Of a stretch of 64,000 nucleotides of DNA, positions 18,381-27,160 are shown piece after piece; positions within the stretch are counted from its first letter, which is position 1, and every line of letters starts with the position of its first letter. The notes under the pieces were generated by a model, which saw only the letters and a program-made list of their open reading frames with translations, was not told where the DNA came from and did not search any database. This DNA is from Pontibacter actiniarum (GTDB lineage Bacteria; Bacteroidota; Bacteroidia; Cytophagales; Hymenobacteraceae): contig NZ_CP021235.1 of assembly GCF_003585765.1 (NCBI RefSeq), positions 2,852,001 to 2,916,000 on the forward strand. Direction: 5' to 3'. The position numbers were made by a program, and so were the translations under genes.

Positions 18381-19286
18381 ATGAGTACGATAACGATTGA
18401 TCCGAGAGAGGCCAGCACGGCAGAAGTTTATGCTTTACTGTCTGGTGCAGTAGCGCCGCGCCCTATCGCCTTTGCCAGCACGACCAATGCCGGTGGCGAC
18501 GTAAACCTCAGCCCGTTCAGCTTCTTTAACCTGTTCAGCTCCAACCCTCCTATCCTGATTTTCTCTCCCCTTAGCCGCATCCGCGACAACTCGTCGAAGC
18601 ACACCCTGGAAAATGTGCTGGAGACAAGGGAAGTGGTTATCAACATTGCAAACCACGCGATTGTTGAGCAGATGTCGCTGGCAAGTACAGAGTATGACCG
18701 GGGCATCAATGAGTTTATAAAGTCTGGTTTAACGCCCGAAGCCTCTGTTTTGGTAAAACCCCCGCGTGTGCAGGAAGCTCCCGTAGCCATCGAATGCAAA
18801 GTGAACGATGTCGTAAAGCTCGGGACGGAAGGCGGCGCAGGCAACCTGGTAATCTGTGAGGTGCTGCTGATGCACATCCATGAGAACGTGCTGGACCAGG
18901 GTGGCAGCATCGACCCATACAAGCTGGACGCAGTGGCTCGTATGGGCGGCAACTATTACCTGCGCGCCAACGGTGACTGTATTTTTGAGCTGCCCAAGCC
19001 CATACGCAACAAGGGCATAGGCATTGACCAGTTACCAGACCACATCCGGCAGAGCAACACCCTTACCGGCAACAACCTGGCTCGGCTCGGCAACACAGAA
19101 AGGATGCCATCCGAAGCAGAGGCTGAAGCCTTCAGGGCCGATCCACTCGTGAGTTACATCCTGAACAAGTATAAAGCAACACCTGCCCAGCTCCGGCAGG
19201 AGCTGGAACTGCTGGGAAAAAAGCTGCTGGAGGATAACCAGGTGGAGCAGGCATGGAAGGTGTTGCTGCTTGCCGGAAGCGTGTAG
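18381..19286 (+). CDS. flavin reductase family protein
   Basis: A 301-aa FMN-binding split-barrel protein. Residues about 10-170 show the family pattern: SGAVAPRPIAFASTTNAGGD, NLSPFSFFNLFSSNPPIL and, later, VNDVVKLGTEGGAGNLVICE. The extra C-terminal third (about 190-301) with GNNLARLGNTERMPS is typical of the longer members found with aromatic catabolism genes. It may bind FMN and reduce flavin or act as an oxygenase partner; the substrate is unknown. It is co-transcribed with fahA. A strong hairpin at 19402-19455 ends the operon. Confidence 0.85.
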   Translation: MSTITIDPREASTAEVYALLSGAVAPRPIAFASTTNAGGDVNLSPFSFFNLFSSNPPILIFSPLSRIRDNSSKHTLENVLETREVVINIANHAIVEQMSLASTEYDRGINEFIKSGLTPEASVLVKPPRVQEAPVAIECKVNDVVKLGTEGGAGNLVICEVLLMHIHENVLDQGGSIDPYKLDAVARMGGNYYLRANGDCIFELPKPIRNKGIGIDQLPDHIRQSNTLTGNNLARLGNTERMPSEAEAEAFRADPLVSYILNKYKATPAQLRQELELLGKKLLEDNQVEQAWKVLLLAGSV

Positions 19287-19401
19287 CCTCTGGCGCAGCA
19301 CACGGTGCTTGTGCTGCGGTTCAAGTCTTTGCCTTAGCACAGCCTACGTTCCTCCTCCCACACATTGCAACGTTGCAGAAGGCCACTGCACAAACAGTAA
19401 G

Positions 19402-19455
19402 CATGTATAAAAGCAAAGGCCCGCTCATTGGAGCGGGCCTTTGCTTTTATACATG
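19402..19455. terminator. perfect 25-bp hairpin, probable bidirectional terminator
   Basis: Bases 19402-19426 pair perfectly with 19431-19455 around the loop ATTG. The stem has a GC core (GGCCCGCTC) inside AAAAGC/GCTTTT flanks. It sits between the convergent fahA operon (plus) and the PglF-like gene (minus, ending 19471), so it can serve both. Confidence 0.85.
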
Positions 19456-19470
19456 TATGAGTGGCCTTAC

Positions 19471-21402
19471 CTAGTTTACCTGAAAGTCCAGTTCTTCAAA
19501 GCGGGAGTTTTTGCTGATGTACTCCGGTACAATCTGCTTCATCTTTCTAACGACCTGCAGTTCATCCTTTGTCTTGTTCAGCTTCATCAGTTCGTCTATA
19601 TCGCTTACCACGTCATCATAGCTGTAGTGGCGCACTTTGGAGATCTTGATCTTCTTGTGGTGGGTCGGAATTGTCTGCTCCTCCTCGTTCAGAAGCTCTT
19701 CGTACAGTTTCTCCCCTGGCCTTAGCCCTGTGAAGGTAACCGGTATGTCTACATTAGGAATAAGCCCGGCGAGCTTGATCATTTTATTGGCCAGGTCTAC
19801 AATCTTCACTGGCTCGCCCATGTCAAAGATAAAGATCTCGCCGCCGTTACCCATCGTACCCGCTTCCAGCACAAGCTGCACGGCCTCCGGAATGGTCATA
19901 AAGTAGCGGGTTATGTCGGGGTGGGTAACAGTGACCGGCCCTCCTTTTTCGATCTGCTGGCGGAAGCGCGGGATAACCGAGCCGTTGGACCCAAGCACGT
20001 TTCCGAAGCGCGTTGTAATAAAACGCGTCTGCACTACTTTGGTGTAAGGGTGCGTGTGCCCGTTAACTTTGCCGTGGTGCAGGTTGTTTAGCGACTGTAT
20101 GTAGATCTCGGCAATGCGCTTGGAGGTACCCATGATGTTTGTCGGGTTGACCGCCTTATCGGTAGAGATCATCACAAACTTTTCCACATCAAAGGTAAGC
20201 GACAGGTCCGCCAGGTTCTTGGTCCCCAGCACGTTTGTCAGAATCGCCTCACAAGGGTTGTTCTCCATCATCGGCACATGCTTGTAGGCTGCCGCATGGT
20301 ACACCACGTCCGGCTCATACTCTTTAAACAAAGTGTACATTCTGTCAGAGTTCGTGATATCGCCGATAAAGATGGCGATCTGCGCATCCGGGTAGAGCTC
20401 CTCCATCTCCAGCTGCAGCTCGTGCAGCGGTGATTCCGCCTGGTCGCACACAACCACGAGGGCCGGATCGTAGCTCAGCACCTGCCTTACAATCTCAGAG
20501 CCGATAGAGCCGGCACCGCCTGTCACCAACACGCGCTTCTTGCGCAGGTCGCTGCAGATGCGGTCGTTCTCTATCACAATCGGCGGGCGCTGCAACAGGT
20601 CTTCAATTTTCAGGTCCTTTATCTGGTTCAGGCTAAGCTGCCCGGACATCCACTGCTCTGTAGGAGGTACGGTGAGCACTTTAATGCCCATTTCGATACA
20701 CCGCTCCACAAACAGCTTTCGGTTGTCTGTTTTGAGGTCCTCTGAAAAAATGATCACTTTATCAACCTGGAGCTTCCGCTGTAGCCTTTCAATATCATCG
20801 ATGTAGTAAACGCGCTTTTGGTGAATGTCCTTATCTACCTTGTTCGGGTTGTCGTCCAGAAAGCCACAGATAATGAAACGGCCTTCGCCACTGGCTTCCA
20901 GGGCCTGCTTCAGCAAGATAGAGTAGCCGTTGGCACCGTAGATCAGCACTCTCTCCCTCACGGAAGGGGAGCTGCGTTTTATAAACACGAACAGGGCTTT
21001 GGCTCCCATCCGTACCAGCGTGAGCAAGGTGGAAGACACGAAAAAGCTGATCAGCAAGACCAGGTAGATGTTGACAGAGTCGATATGGTGAATTGGCGCC
21101 ACCCACAGGCCTATCAGTGCCGCATATACAAGGCTTGTGATAGATACAGCTGAAAATATCCTGTAGATATCGTATATGCTGGAATACCGGATCAGGCCGG
21201 TGTGCACCCGCATGCTGTAAAATGTGATGAGCGAGATGATACCGAAAAGGCCGATGTACACTAGAAAGTGCCCGCGCATGATCTCATCAAACGCAAACTG
21301 TTTGATAATAAAGAAAGAGAGCGCAAAAGACCAACTCATGATAAGTTGGTCGATTAAAAGGACAATCCACTTAGGGAGTGACTTATTAAGTAAAATTTTC
21401 AT
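19471..21402 (-). CDS. nucleotide-sugar 4,6-dehydratase, PglF/WbpM/CapD family
   Basis: 643 aa with four N-terminal membrane helices (about 12-125), a Rossmann-like domain (VLIYGANGYSILL near 145) and the catalytic SDR domain (RVLVTGGAGSIGSEIVRQ near 290). The catalytic region reads STDKAVNPTNIMGTSKR, with Met where ordinary SDR enzymes have Tyr, as in PglF and WbpM. It would turn UDP-GlcNAc into the 4-keto-6-deoxy intermediate at the inner membrane. With the PglE-, PglD- and PglC-like genes at 22542-25026 it completes a bacillosamine pathway. It is separated from them by about 1.1 kb and has its own candidate promoter at 21518. Confidence 0.92.
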   Translation of the reverse strand: MKILLNKSLPKWIVLLIDQLIMSWSFALSFFIIKQFAFDEIMRGHFLVYIGLFGIISLITFYSMRVHTGLIRYSSIYDIYRIFSAVSITSLVYAALIGLWVAPIHHIDSVNIYLVLLISFFVSSTLLTLVRMGAKALFVFIKRSSPSVRERVLIYGANGYSILLKQALEASGEGRFIICGFLDDNPNKVDKDIHQKRVYYIDDIERLQRKLQVDKVIIFSEDLKTDNRKLFVERCIEMGIKVLTVPPTEQWMSGQLSLNQIKDLKIEDLLQRPPIVIENDRICSDLRKKRVLVTGGAGSIGSEIVRQVLSYDPALVVVCDQAESPLHELQLEMEELYPDAQIAIFIGDITNSDRMYTLFKEYEPDVVYHAAAYKHVPMMENNPCEAILTNVLGTKNLADLSLTFDVEKFVMISTDKAVNPTNIMGTSKRIAEIYIQSLNNLHHGKVNGHTHPYTKVVQTRFITTRFGNVLGSNGSVIPRFRQQIEKGGPVTVTHPDITRYFMTIPEAVQLVLEAGTMGNGGEIFIFDMGEPVKIVDLANKMIKLAGLIPNVDIPVTFTGLRPGEKLYEELLNEEEQTIPTHHKKIKISKVRHYSYDDVVSDIDELMKLNKTKDELQVVRKMKQIVPEYISKNSRFEELDFQVN

Positions 21403-21517
21403 ATGTTGTATCTATACACACTTACATTACCAAAGCTGTGTGTAGCAGCTGCAGTCCCTGCAAAATCTGTGTACCTTTAGTAAAGCTATACTACCATTCA
21501 ACAAAACTACCTAAACA

Positions 21518-21525
21518 CAAAGTTA
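21518..21525 (-). promoter_or_regulatory. -7 promoter box for the PglF-like gene
   Basis: Minus strand TAACTTTG matches TAnnTTTG, about 116 bases before the ATG. A second match, TATCTTTG, lies at 21692-21699. Neither has a well-placed -33 box. Confidence 0.35.
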
Positions 21526-22121
21526 ATGGTATTCCTCTAAAAAGTTATAAAATATTATTACCCCGGAAAGAAGGGCAACACGGGCCTGGCCCTAGTTGTT
21601 ACATTAAAACGCAAAGAAAAATGTTTGGTTTTACCTTCGTTAAAAGTCTTTTTTAATTTATACCCTTAAACATTTTAGTTATACTATATAGCAAAGATAA
21701 TTTATAGCTATGCTGCTACCTTACGATAAAACAGTGCAAAAACCATAATAATTTGGACAAGACATTGCCTTTCCGAACCTGCTGCGGTACGCTGTTCGCA
21801 CCTGGTTTCCTGGAAGCAACTGTGCCGTATTATCTAAATATTACATTTACACCGGGCAGCACCGTTTAACTTCTGTACCCCCCACCACTGCACAGGATAC
21901 GGCTGCAGCACAGCCTTGTTTTCCATAGCTACTGCTCAACGCTCTTTACTCCACGGTGCTTTATTACACTTAAACGGCAACCTGCAAGCGTACAGATGGC
22001 ATAGCACAACAAGTGCCCCGCTGCGCCACGAGTTGATAAACCTCGCCTTCTTATGGTCGTAGACTAACATGAGGCCTGCAAGAATTGCAGGTAGTAAACC
22101 GTAAACGAGCAAAACAAAGTT
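21526..22121. other. intergenic region, about 600 bp
   Basis: AT-rich near 21500-21700, then mixed composition. Apart from the -7-like box at 21692-21699 (minus strand) I see no gene, RNA or repeat. The minus-strand open frame at 21936-22400 runs through the terminator hairpin at 22390 and is not credible. Confidence 0.35.
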
Positions 22122-22385
22122 ATGGCAGACAATCAGAATAAAGATAAAACAGAACCAACGAAGAGAAACCTGGCCAGCAAGGCAAACGCACAGCCTAACC
22201 CGGCAGACTATTCTAACGAAGCGAATATTAAAGGTGCAACAGACACTGGCAGAAACGGCACAAAGCCAACAGCCAGCCAACAGCAAGGGCAGGGAGCACA
22301 GAACAAGAACACAGACAGCCGCACCGGCACAGAGAGCGGCGGCGGTGATGGAGGCCAGGGAGGCAGCACGCCTACCGGTAAGTAA
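22122..22385 (+). CDS. small, disordered hydrophilic protein
   Basis: 87 aa with no hydrophobic segment: almost entirely Asn, Gln, Lys, Thr, Gly, Ala and Ser, with a Gly-rich end (GGGDGGQGGSTP). It is the only plus-strand gene between 19.3 and 37.4 kb. The case for a real gene is its ATG start and the perfect terminator hairpin five bases after its stop. No family or function is recognised. It could be a stress or dormancy-type intrinsically disordered protein, which is speculation. Confidence 0.55.
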   Translation: MADNQNKDKTEPTKRNLASKANAQPNPADYSNEANIKGATDTGRNGTKPTASQQQGQGAQNKNTDSRTGTESGGGDGGQGGSTPTGK

Positions 22386-22389
22386 AGAG

Positions 22390-22442
22390 ACATATAACAC
22401 AGCGGCCCCGGGGCAAAACCCCGGGGCCGCTGTGTTATATGT
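22390..22442. terminator. perfect 24-bp hairpin terminator
   Basis: Bases 22390-22413 pair perfectly with 22419-22442 around the loop CAAAA. The stem centre is GCGGCCCCGGGG, flanked by ACATATAACACA. It lies between the convergent small gene at 22122 (plus) and the PglE-like gene (minus). Confidence 0.85.
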
Positions 22443-22541
22443 CGTCCTCTTATGTTAGGAAACGCTAAAGCCTAGCACTCCAGCCATATTCTGCTGAAAC
22501 CTTTTGTGGCTTTTCACGAGGTAAACACTATAGGTTTACGC

Positions 22542-23684
22542 CTATACAGAAGTTCCCTCCAATACAGCTGTCATTTGCGCTGCAACCCGCTTCAGGTCCT
22601 CATCTGATAGATTAGAGCCTGAGGGTAGGCAGAGGCCCAAGTCAAACAGCCGCTCACTCGTACCGTCCCCATAAAAAGGGCTGTTGGCAAACACAGGCTG
22701 CAAGTGCATCGGCTTCCAGAGTGGGCGCGTCTCGATGTTGTCCTTCTCCAGGTGCAGGCGAATGTCTTCCCGCGTTACGCCACCGTTGGCCTCAATCAGT
22801 ACAGTGCTTAGCCACCGGTTTGAAGAATAGTCTGCGTTTGGCTCATCGGCGAACTTGATGGCCTCCATGCCCGAAAAGGCCTTTTTGTAGAAAGTAAAAT
22901 TACTTCGGCGCTTCTCCACCCGCTGCGGCAGCACCTCCATCTGTCCACGCCCTATACCAGCGCTGATGTTACTCATGCGGTAGTTATAGCCAATGTGGGA
23001 GTGCTGGTAGTGCGGTGCGGCATCACGTGCCTGTGTCGCCAGGAAGCGGGATTTTTTGATCCACTCTTCGTTCTTTGACACCAAGGCTCCGCCGCCAGAA
23101 GTGGTGATGATTTTGTTTCCGTTGAAGGAGAGGATGCTCATGGCACCAAACGTACCCAGCTTCTGCCCTTTATAAGATGAGCCCAGCGCCTCTGCTGCGT
23201 CTTCTACGACAGGAATCTCATACTTGTCCGCAATTTCCATGATGCGGTCCATCTGCGCTGGCATGCCATAAAGATGTACTACGATGATGGCTTTAGGCTT
23301 TTTGCCATTTTCTATCCTATCAAGTATAGCAGCTTCTAAGTACTTCGGAGACATGTTCCATGTCTGCTCCTCGCTATCCACAAATACAGGCGTTGCGCCC
23401 TGGTAGGCTATTGGGTTGGCTGAGGCCGAGAAGGTCATGGTCTGGCAGATAACCTCGTCCCCGGCCTGCACGCCCAGCATAATTAAAGCAAGGTGCAAAG
23501 CAGCCGTGCCTGAGCTTAGGGCAGCCACGTGCACGCCTTCGCCTAAGTAGGTAGCCAGGTCTTTCTCAAAACCATCTACGTTAGGCCCCAGTGGCGCTAT
23601 CCAGTTTGTATCAAAGGCTTCTTTTACAAAGTTAAACTCATTCTCGCCCATGTGCGGCGAAGAGAGCCATATTTTATCGTTCAT
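22542..23684 (-). CDS. DegT/DnrJ/EryC1-family sugar aminotransferase, PglE-like
   Basis: A 380-aa PLP enzyme that would aminate the 4-keto sugar made by PglF to UDP-4-amino-4,6-dideoxy-GlcNAc. The PLP lysine is in LSFNGNKIITTSGGGA (about residues 183-198). The preceding VVEDAAEALGSSY supplies the cofactor-ring Asp. The N-terminal SSPHMGENEFNFVKEAFDTN and C-terminal LGLCLPSGSNLS are typical of the PglE/LegC group. It ends the minus-strand run from 25 kb and starts one base after the PglD-like gene stop. A second, related aminotransferase (LegC-like) is at 48791. Confidence 0.92.
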   Translation of the reverse strand: MNDKIWLSSPHMGENEFNFVKEAFDTNWIAPLGPNVDGFEKDLATYLGEGVHVAALSSGTAALHLALIMLGVQAGDEVICQTMTFSASANPIAYQGATPVFVDSEEQTWNMSPKYLEAAILDRIENGKKPKAIIVVHLYGMPAQMDRIMEIADKYEIPVVEDAAEALGSSYKGQKLGTFGAMSILSFNGNKIITTSGGGALVSKNEEWIKKSRFLATQARDAAPHYQHSHIGYNYRMSNISAGIGRGQMEVLPQRVEKRRSNFTFYKKAFSGMEAIKFADEPNADYSSNRWLSTVLIEANGGVTREDIRLHLEKDNIETRPLWKPMHLQPVFANSPFYGDGTSERLFDLGLCLPSGSNLSDEDLKRVAAQMTAVLEGTSV

Positions 23685-23685
23685 A

Positions 23686-24282
23686 TTAGCAGTGTTTTAT
23701 AATCTTGGCCGGGTTTCCGACAGCCACAACATGATCTGGTAAATCTCTTAAAACTACAGCGCCAGCACCAACTTTACACCATTTCCCGATCTTTACACCC
23801 GGAATGACCACAGCGCCAGCACCTATCCATGTTCCTTCTCCGATCTGTACATTGCCACACAATACCGCACCCGGCGAAATATGGGCAAAATCTCCCACAA
23901 TGCAGTCATGGTCTACTCTGGCCCCTGTATTGACAATAGCATGCTCGCCTACCTGTACCTCAGCCTGCAAAATGGCGCCCTGCATCACTACCGTTCCTTT
24001 CCCTACAGTAGCTGTAGGAGACAAGATAGCAGTTTTATCAATAGCCTGTCCAAAGTTTACTTTTAGTTGCTGCGCGATTTTTTGCCTTATCTGGTTATGC
24101 CCAATGCTGATGATGAGGGGCAAGTCTAACTGTTGTTCAGCCTTATACTTACCAAGCACTGGTAACCCGGAGAGCTGCTTCAGGTCTGGGTTATCATCAA
24201 ACAGGCCCGCAACAGATACATCTATCCCTCGCAGGATATCAATGATAACTTTAGCATGGCCGCTGGCTCCGTATAAGTACAT
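23686..24282 (-). CDS. sugar N-acetyltransferase of the PglD/NeuD hexapeptide family
   Basis: 198 aa. An N-terminal Rossmann-like domain (MYLYGASGHAKVIIDIL) is followed by a left-handed beta-helix of hexapeptide repeats from about residue 85. The catalytic His lies in GARVDHDCIVGDFAHISPGA, where DHD takes the place of the usual EHD. The end reads VAVGNPAKIIK. It would acetylate the 4-amino group of the UDP-amino sugar to give UDP-di-N-acetylbacillosamine. It sits directly between the aminotransferase (one base apart) and the sugar transferase gene, matching the Campylobacter pgl order. Confidence 0.9.
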   Translation of the reverse strand: MYLYGASGHAKVIIDILRGIDVSVAGLFDDNPDLKQLSGLPVLGKYKAEQQLDLPLIISIGHNQIRQKIAQQLKVNFGQAIDKTAILSPTATVGKGTVVMQGAILQAEVQVGEHAIVNTGARVDHDCIVGDFAHISPGAVLCGNVQIGEGTWIGAGAVVIPGVKIGKWCKVGAGAVVLRDLPDHVVAVGNPAKIIKHC

Positions 24283-24408
24283 TTGAGAGTTAAGAGTTAT
24301 GAGTTAGAGATTCGACAGTTACCATGAAAGACAAGCATTAGCAGGCCCCACAGAGTCTGCTTCGCCAGTGAAAGCTTCACAGCACATCTAGCATTGGTGC
24401 AAATGGGT

Positions 24409-25026
24409 TTAACTTTTGTTCCCCTGAAACTTCGGCATTGTAGCCACTCCCTCCGCGCTGATACCTTCAGACTTGAAGATTTTCAGAATGGTGAGGAAGA
24501 TGATTTTAATGTCCAGCATGGGCGATATGTTATCTACGTACCACACATCATACTTAAACTTTTGGTCCCAGCTGATGGCATTGCGGCCATTTACCTGAGC
24601 CCAACCCGTAATGCCCGGTCTCACTTCGTGCCGCCGCTGCTGTACCTCATTATAGAGTGGCAGGTACTCCACCAGCAAGGGGCGCGGACCAATTAGCGAC
24701 ATATCCCCTTTGATCACATTCAGCAGTTGCGGGACCTCATCCAGGGAAGTCTTACGCACAAACTTACCTACAGGCGTCAGGCGCACCTCATCGGGCAGCA
24801 GGTTCCCCTGTGCGTCCTGCTGATCATTCATGGTTTTATACTTGATGACACGGAAGATCTTGCCATCCTTCCCGGGACGCGGCTGCAGGAAAAAAGGCTT
24901 GCCTTGGTTGGCCATATAAAGTAGCCCCGTTACGACCAGGAAAACCGGTAACAGCACGATGAAAGCCGTGAGGCTAAGTATAAAGTCAACGAGGCGTTTT
25001 AAGTAATTACGGTATAGCCAGTTCAT
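24409..25026 (-). CDS. initiating sugar-phosphate transferase, PglC/WcaJ family
   Basis: 205 aa, monotopic. The N-terminal membrane hairpin helix (about 13-33) is followed by PFFLQPRPGKDGKIFRVIKY, KTSLDEVPQLLNVIKGDMSL with the catalytic Asp-Glu pair, and IGPRPLLVEYLP. At about 200 residues it is the minimal PglC-size form rather than the longer WcaJ type. It would attach phospho-bacillosamine (or a related sugar) to undecaprenyl phosphate, the first membrane step of glycan assembly. It overlaps the 3' end of the family 4 glycosyltransferase gene by 20 bases. Confidence 0.93.
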   Translation of the reverse strand: MNWLYRNYLKRLVDFILSLTAFIVLLPVFLVVTGLLYMANQGKPFFLQPRPGKDGKIFRVIKYKTMNDQQDAQGNLLPDEVRLTPVGKFVRKTSLDEVPQLLNVIKGDMSLIGPRPLLVEYLPLYNEVQQRRHEVRPGITGWAQVNGRNAISWDQKFKYDVWYVDNISPMLDIKIIFLTILKIFKSEGISAEGVATMPKFQGNKS

Positions 25027-26179
25027 GCTGTCTTAAATGTTCTTGGTACTCCTGATATAGTAACTCCCAGAAATGCTCCTGGTCGTAGCGCTCCACAATC
25101 ATACGGCGGGCGTTTGACTGGAGGTGTGCGTAGAGATTCTCATCTACTAACAGCCGCTCCATTGCCTCCTGTAGCTTCTGCGTGTTCTTCGGAGGGATAA
25201 TCAGGCCATTCTCTCCCTCTACTATGATTTCATTACAGCCGTTGATATTTGTAACGATACTTGGTAGCTCAAAGCATCCCGCCTGCATCGGCACATTCGG
25301 AAAGCCCTCCCGGTAAGAAGGGAAAGCCAGGGCCTGACTCAAGGCAAGGTACGGCCGAACATCATTTTGATAACCAACGGGTATAATGCTTTCATTCTGC
25401 TCTATCTCGAGCAACGTTTCAGGCGGCAACGGGTCCAGATCCTGTTCCATCGGGCCCACTAGCAGAAGCTTTGCCTGTGCATACTTTGCCTGCACCGCTT
25501 TAAACGCCGACACCAGCTCCCGAATGCCCTTGTCTTTTACCAGCCTGCCGATAAAGACAAATACGAAGTCGCCAGTGTTTATGCCCAGCTCGTGCTTCAG
25601 CGCTTGCAGCTTGTCCAGGTTAAGCGCCTCTACGCTGAAGAAGGATGTGTTAATGCCGTTGCTACTGCCATTCCCAATCACCTTTACCTTCTCTGGACCG
25701 CAATAGCCGCTTTGAAGTATAAAGTCTTTTAGCACAGTTGAGTTTGGGTATACTTTGGTCGCGCAGGCATAAGTTAGCTTCTCCACAGCATCCAACACAC
25801 GGCGTTTCGTACCTGTGGCCTCCATTAACGGAAGCCCGGCCACGGTATGCAGCCGCACTGGCACCCCCGCCAGTTTGCCGCCCAACATCCCGATGATACC
25901 GGCCTTTGGAGTATGCGAATGAATGATCTGTGGTTTGTGCTTTTTACACAGCTTGTAAAACGTCCACAGCGAGCGCAGATCCTGTAGCGGCGTTACTTTG
26001 CGCGTCATCGGAACAACAACCAAGGGGCTCTCCTGCTCTCTTTTTGCAGCCTCTGCCTCCGGTCCCTCAGCTGAGATCATCAGCGGCTCAAAACCTTTAG
26101 AGCGCATGTACGGCAGCTGCCCTGTTATGAGCTTCTGCAGGGAGAGCGGCACTGTAGTGATTCGGAAAAGTTTTGTCAT
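25007..26179 (-). CDS. family 4 glycosyltransferase (PglA-like)
   Basis: A 390-aa GT-B enzyme. The N-terminal acceptor domain begins LFRITTVPLSLQKLITGQL and holds IIHSHTPKAGIIGMLGG. The C-terminal donor domain shows FVFIGRLVKDKGIRELV and the EX7E-type EGFPNVPMQAGCFELPSIV. The N-terminus resembles PglA, which adds GalNAc to undecaprenyl-PP-bacillosamine, and the position right after the PglC-like gene agrees. The 20-base overlap with that gene suggests translational coupling. The sugar added is not certain. Confidence 0.85.
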   Translation of the reverse strand: MTKLFRITTVPLSLQKLITGQLPYMRSKGFEPLMISAEGPEAEAAKREQESPLVVVPMTRKVTPLQDLRSLWTFYKLCKKHKPQIIHSHTPKAGIIGMLGGKLAGVPVRLHTVAGLPLMEATGTKRRVLDAVEKLTYACATKVYPNSTVLKDFILQSGYCGPEKVKVIGNGSSNGINTSFFSVEALNLDKLQALKHELGINTGDFVFVFIGRLVKDKGIRELVSAFKAVQAKYAQAKLLLVGPMEQDLDPLPPETLLEIEQNESIIPVGYQNDVRPYLALSQALAFPSYREGFPNVPMQAGCFELPSIVTNINGCNEIIVEGENGLIIPPKNTQKLQEAMERLLVDENLYAHLQSNARRMIVERYDQEHFWELLYQEYQEHLRQHELAIP

Positions 26180-26182
26180 AGA

Positions 26183-27160
26183 TTACCTGTTTCCCTCCAC
26201 GTATTCGTAAATCTCCTGCATGGTCATACTTACCATGTCATACTCCTTCTGCAATTTTTTATAATGGCCTATAATAACCTTCAGGTCAGCCATACTCTGC
26301 TCTGGATACCCTCCAAAATTATGCGGATGCCACCATAAGTGATAGCACTCTTTTCGTTTGGCAGCTTCCGACATTTCACTTAGGATACGCTTTAGCCGGA
26401 GCTTATTAAGTATAGATTTGCTTCCTACTGGCCTTAGAAACCTGCTTGCCGGTATTGAAAGAGGAAGGTTCGGCTCTTTTGTAAGAGAAGAAAGCGGAAA
26501 TGAAGCCCGTTGCCCTAACGGTAAATAGCCGTCACCCGTTCTAAATACTTTGTTAAGAAATTTATCTTCTACCGTATCTTGCCAAAACCAATCCTTTGGA
26601 TTTGAACGAACACTTGTAATACCTTCCTCAAAGCACACTTTCAAATAGTCCTGATTGTACTGATTCCTTGGAAACACCAAAGAGCGCATGGGAGCGCCAA
26701 TACGCGCTGCCACATGTTTTGCAGCACGAATATCGCTGCGGAACTGGTTTACGGTTTGGCCTGGCTCTTTGCAGTAATAGTGACTAAAGGTATGCGTGGC
26801 CATCTCCTGGTACGGGGTATCAGCCACTTTTTTTACTAGTTCAGGAGCAAAGAAATAAGGCTCTAGTTCAGCTTTCCCGTGCAGCTCCTGTTGGCTGTAG
26901 GCAGAGAGTTTTTTGTTACTGTATGCCGGCTTCTCTGCAGGAGCAAGGGCACTCCAGTCAGGCCAGTCATTGGCAAACAGCATTCCTACTGTTGCCCAGG
27001 TAACATGCACCTGCTCCTGCTCAAAAAGGTGCAACATTTGCGGAATTACTTTCCGAGTATTTTCAAAGTACTGGTAACGGTCTTTTAAAGGGACTTTATC
27101 GAAAATACCCCAGTATAACTCAAAGTCTAAGGAAATGGTAAAGACGGGTATGTTTTGCAT
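26183..27160 (-). CDS. polysaccharide deacetylase family protein
   Basis: A 325-aa NodB-homology enzyme. Motif 1 is LDFELYWG (catalytic Asp near residue 12), motif 2 is the metal-binding HTFSH (near 136-140), and motif 5-like WWHPHNFGG lies near the C-terminus. No signal peptide is seen, so it would act on the cytoplasmic, probably lipid-linked, glycan rather than on the exported one. It is coupled by a one-base TAATG overlap with the membrane protein upstream and separated by three bases from the PglA-like gene. Confidence 0.85.
   Translation of the reverse strand: MQNIPVFTISLDFELYWGIFDKVPLKDRYQYFENTRKVIPQMLHLFEQEQVHVTWATVGMLFANDWPDWSALAPAEKPAYSNKKLSAYSQQELHGKAELEPYFFAPELVKKVADTPYQEMATHTFSHYYCKEPGQTVNQFRSDIRAAKHVAARIGAPMRSLVFPRNQYNQDYLKVCFEEGITSVRSNPKDWFWQDTVEDKFLNKVFRTGDGYLPLGQRASFPLSSLTKEPNLPLSIPASRFLRPVGSKSILNKLRLKRILSEMSEAAKRKECYHLWWHPHNFGGYPEQSMADLKVIIGHYKKLQKEYDMVSMTMQEIYEYVEGNR

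Noticed and set aside
19402..22442. The two long hairpins as a pair of mobile-element ends
   Set aside because: Their sequences differ and each has the stem-loop form of a terminator between convergent genes.
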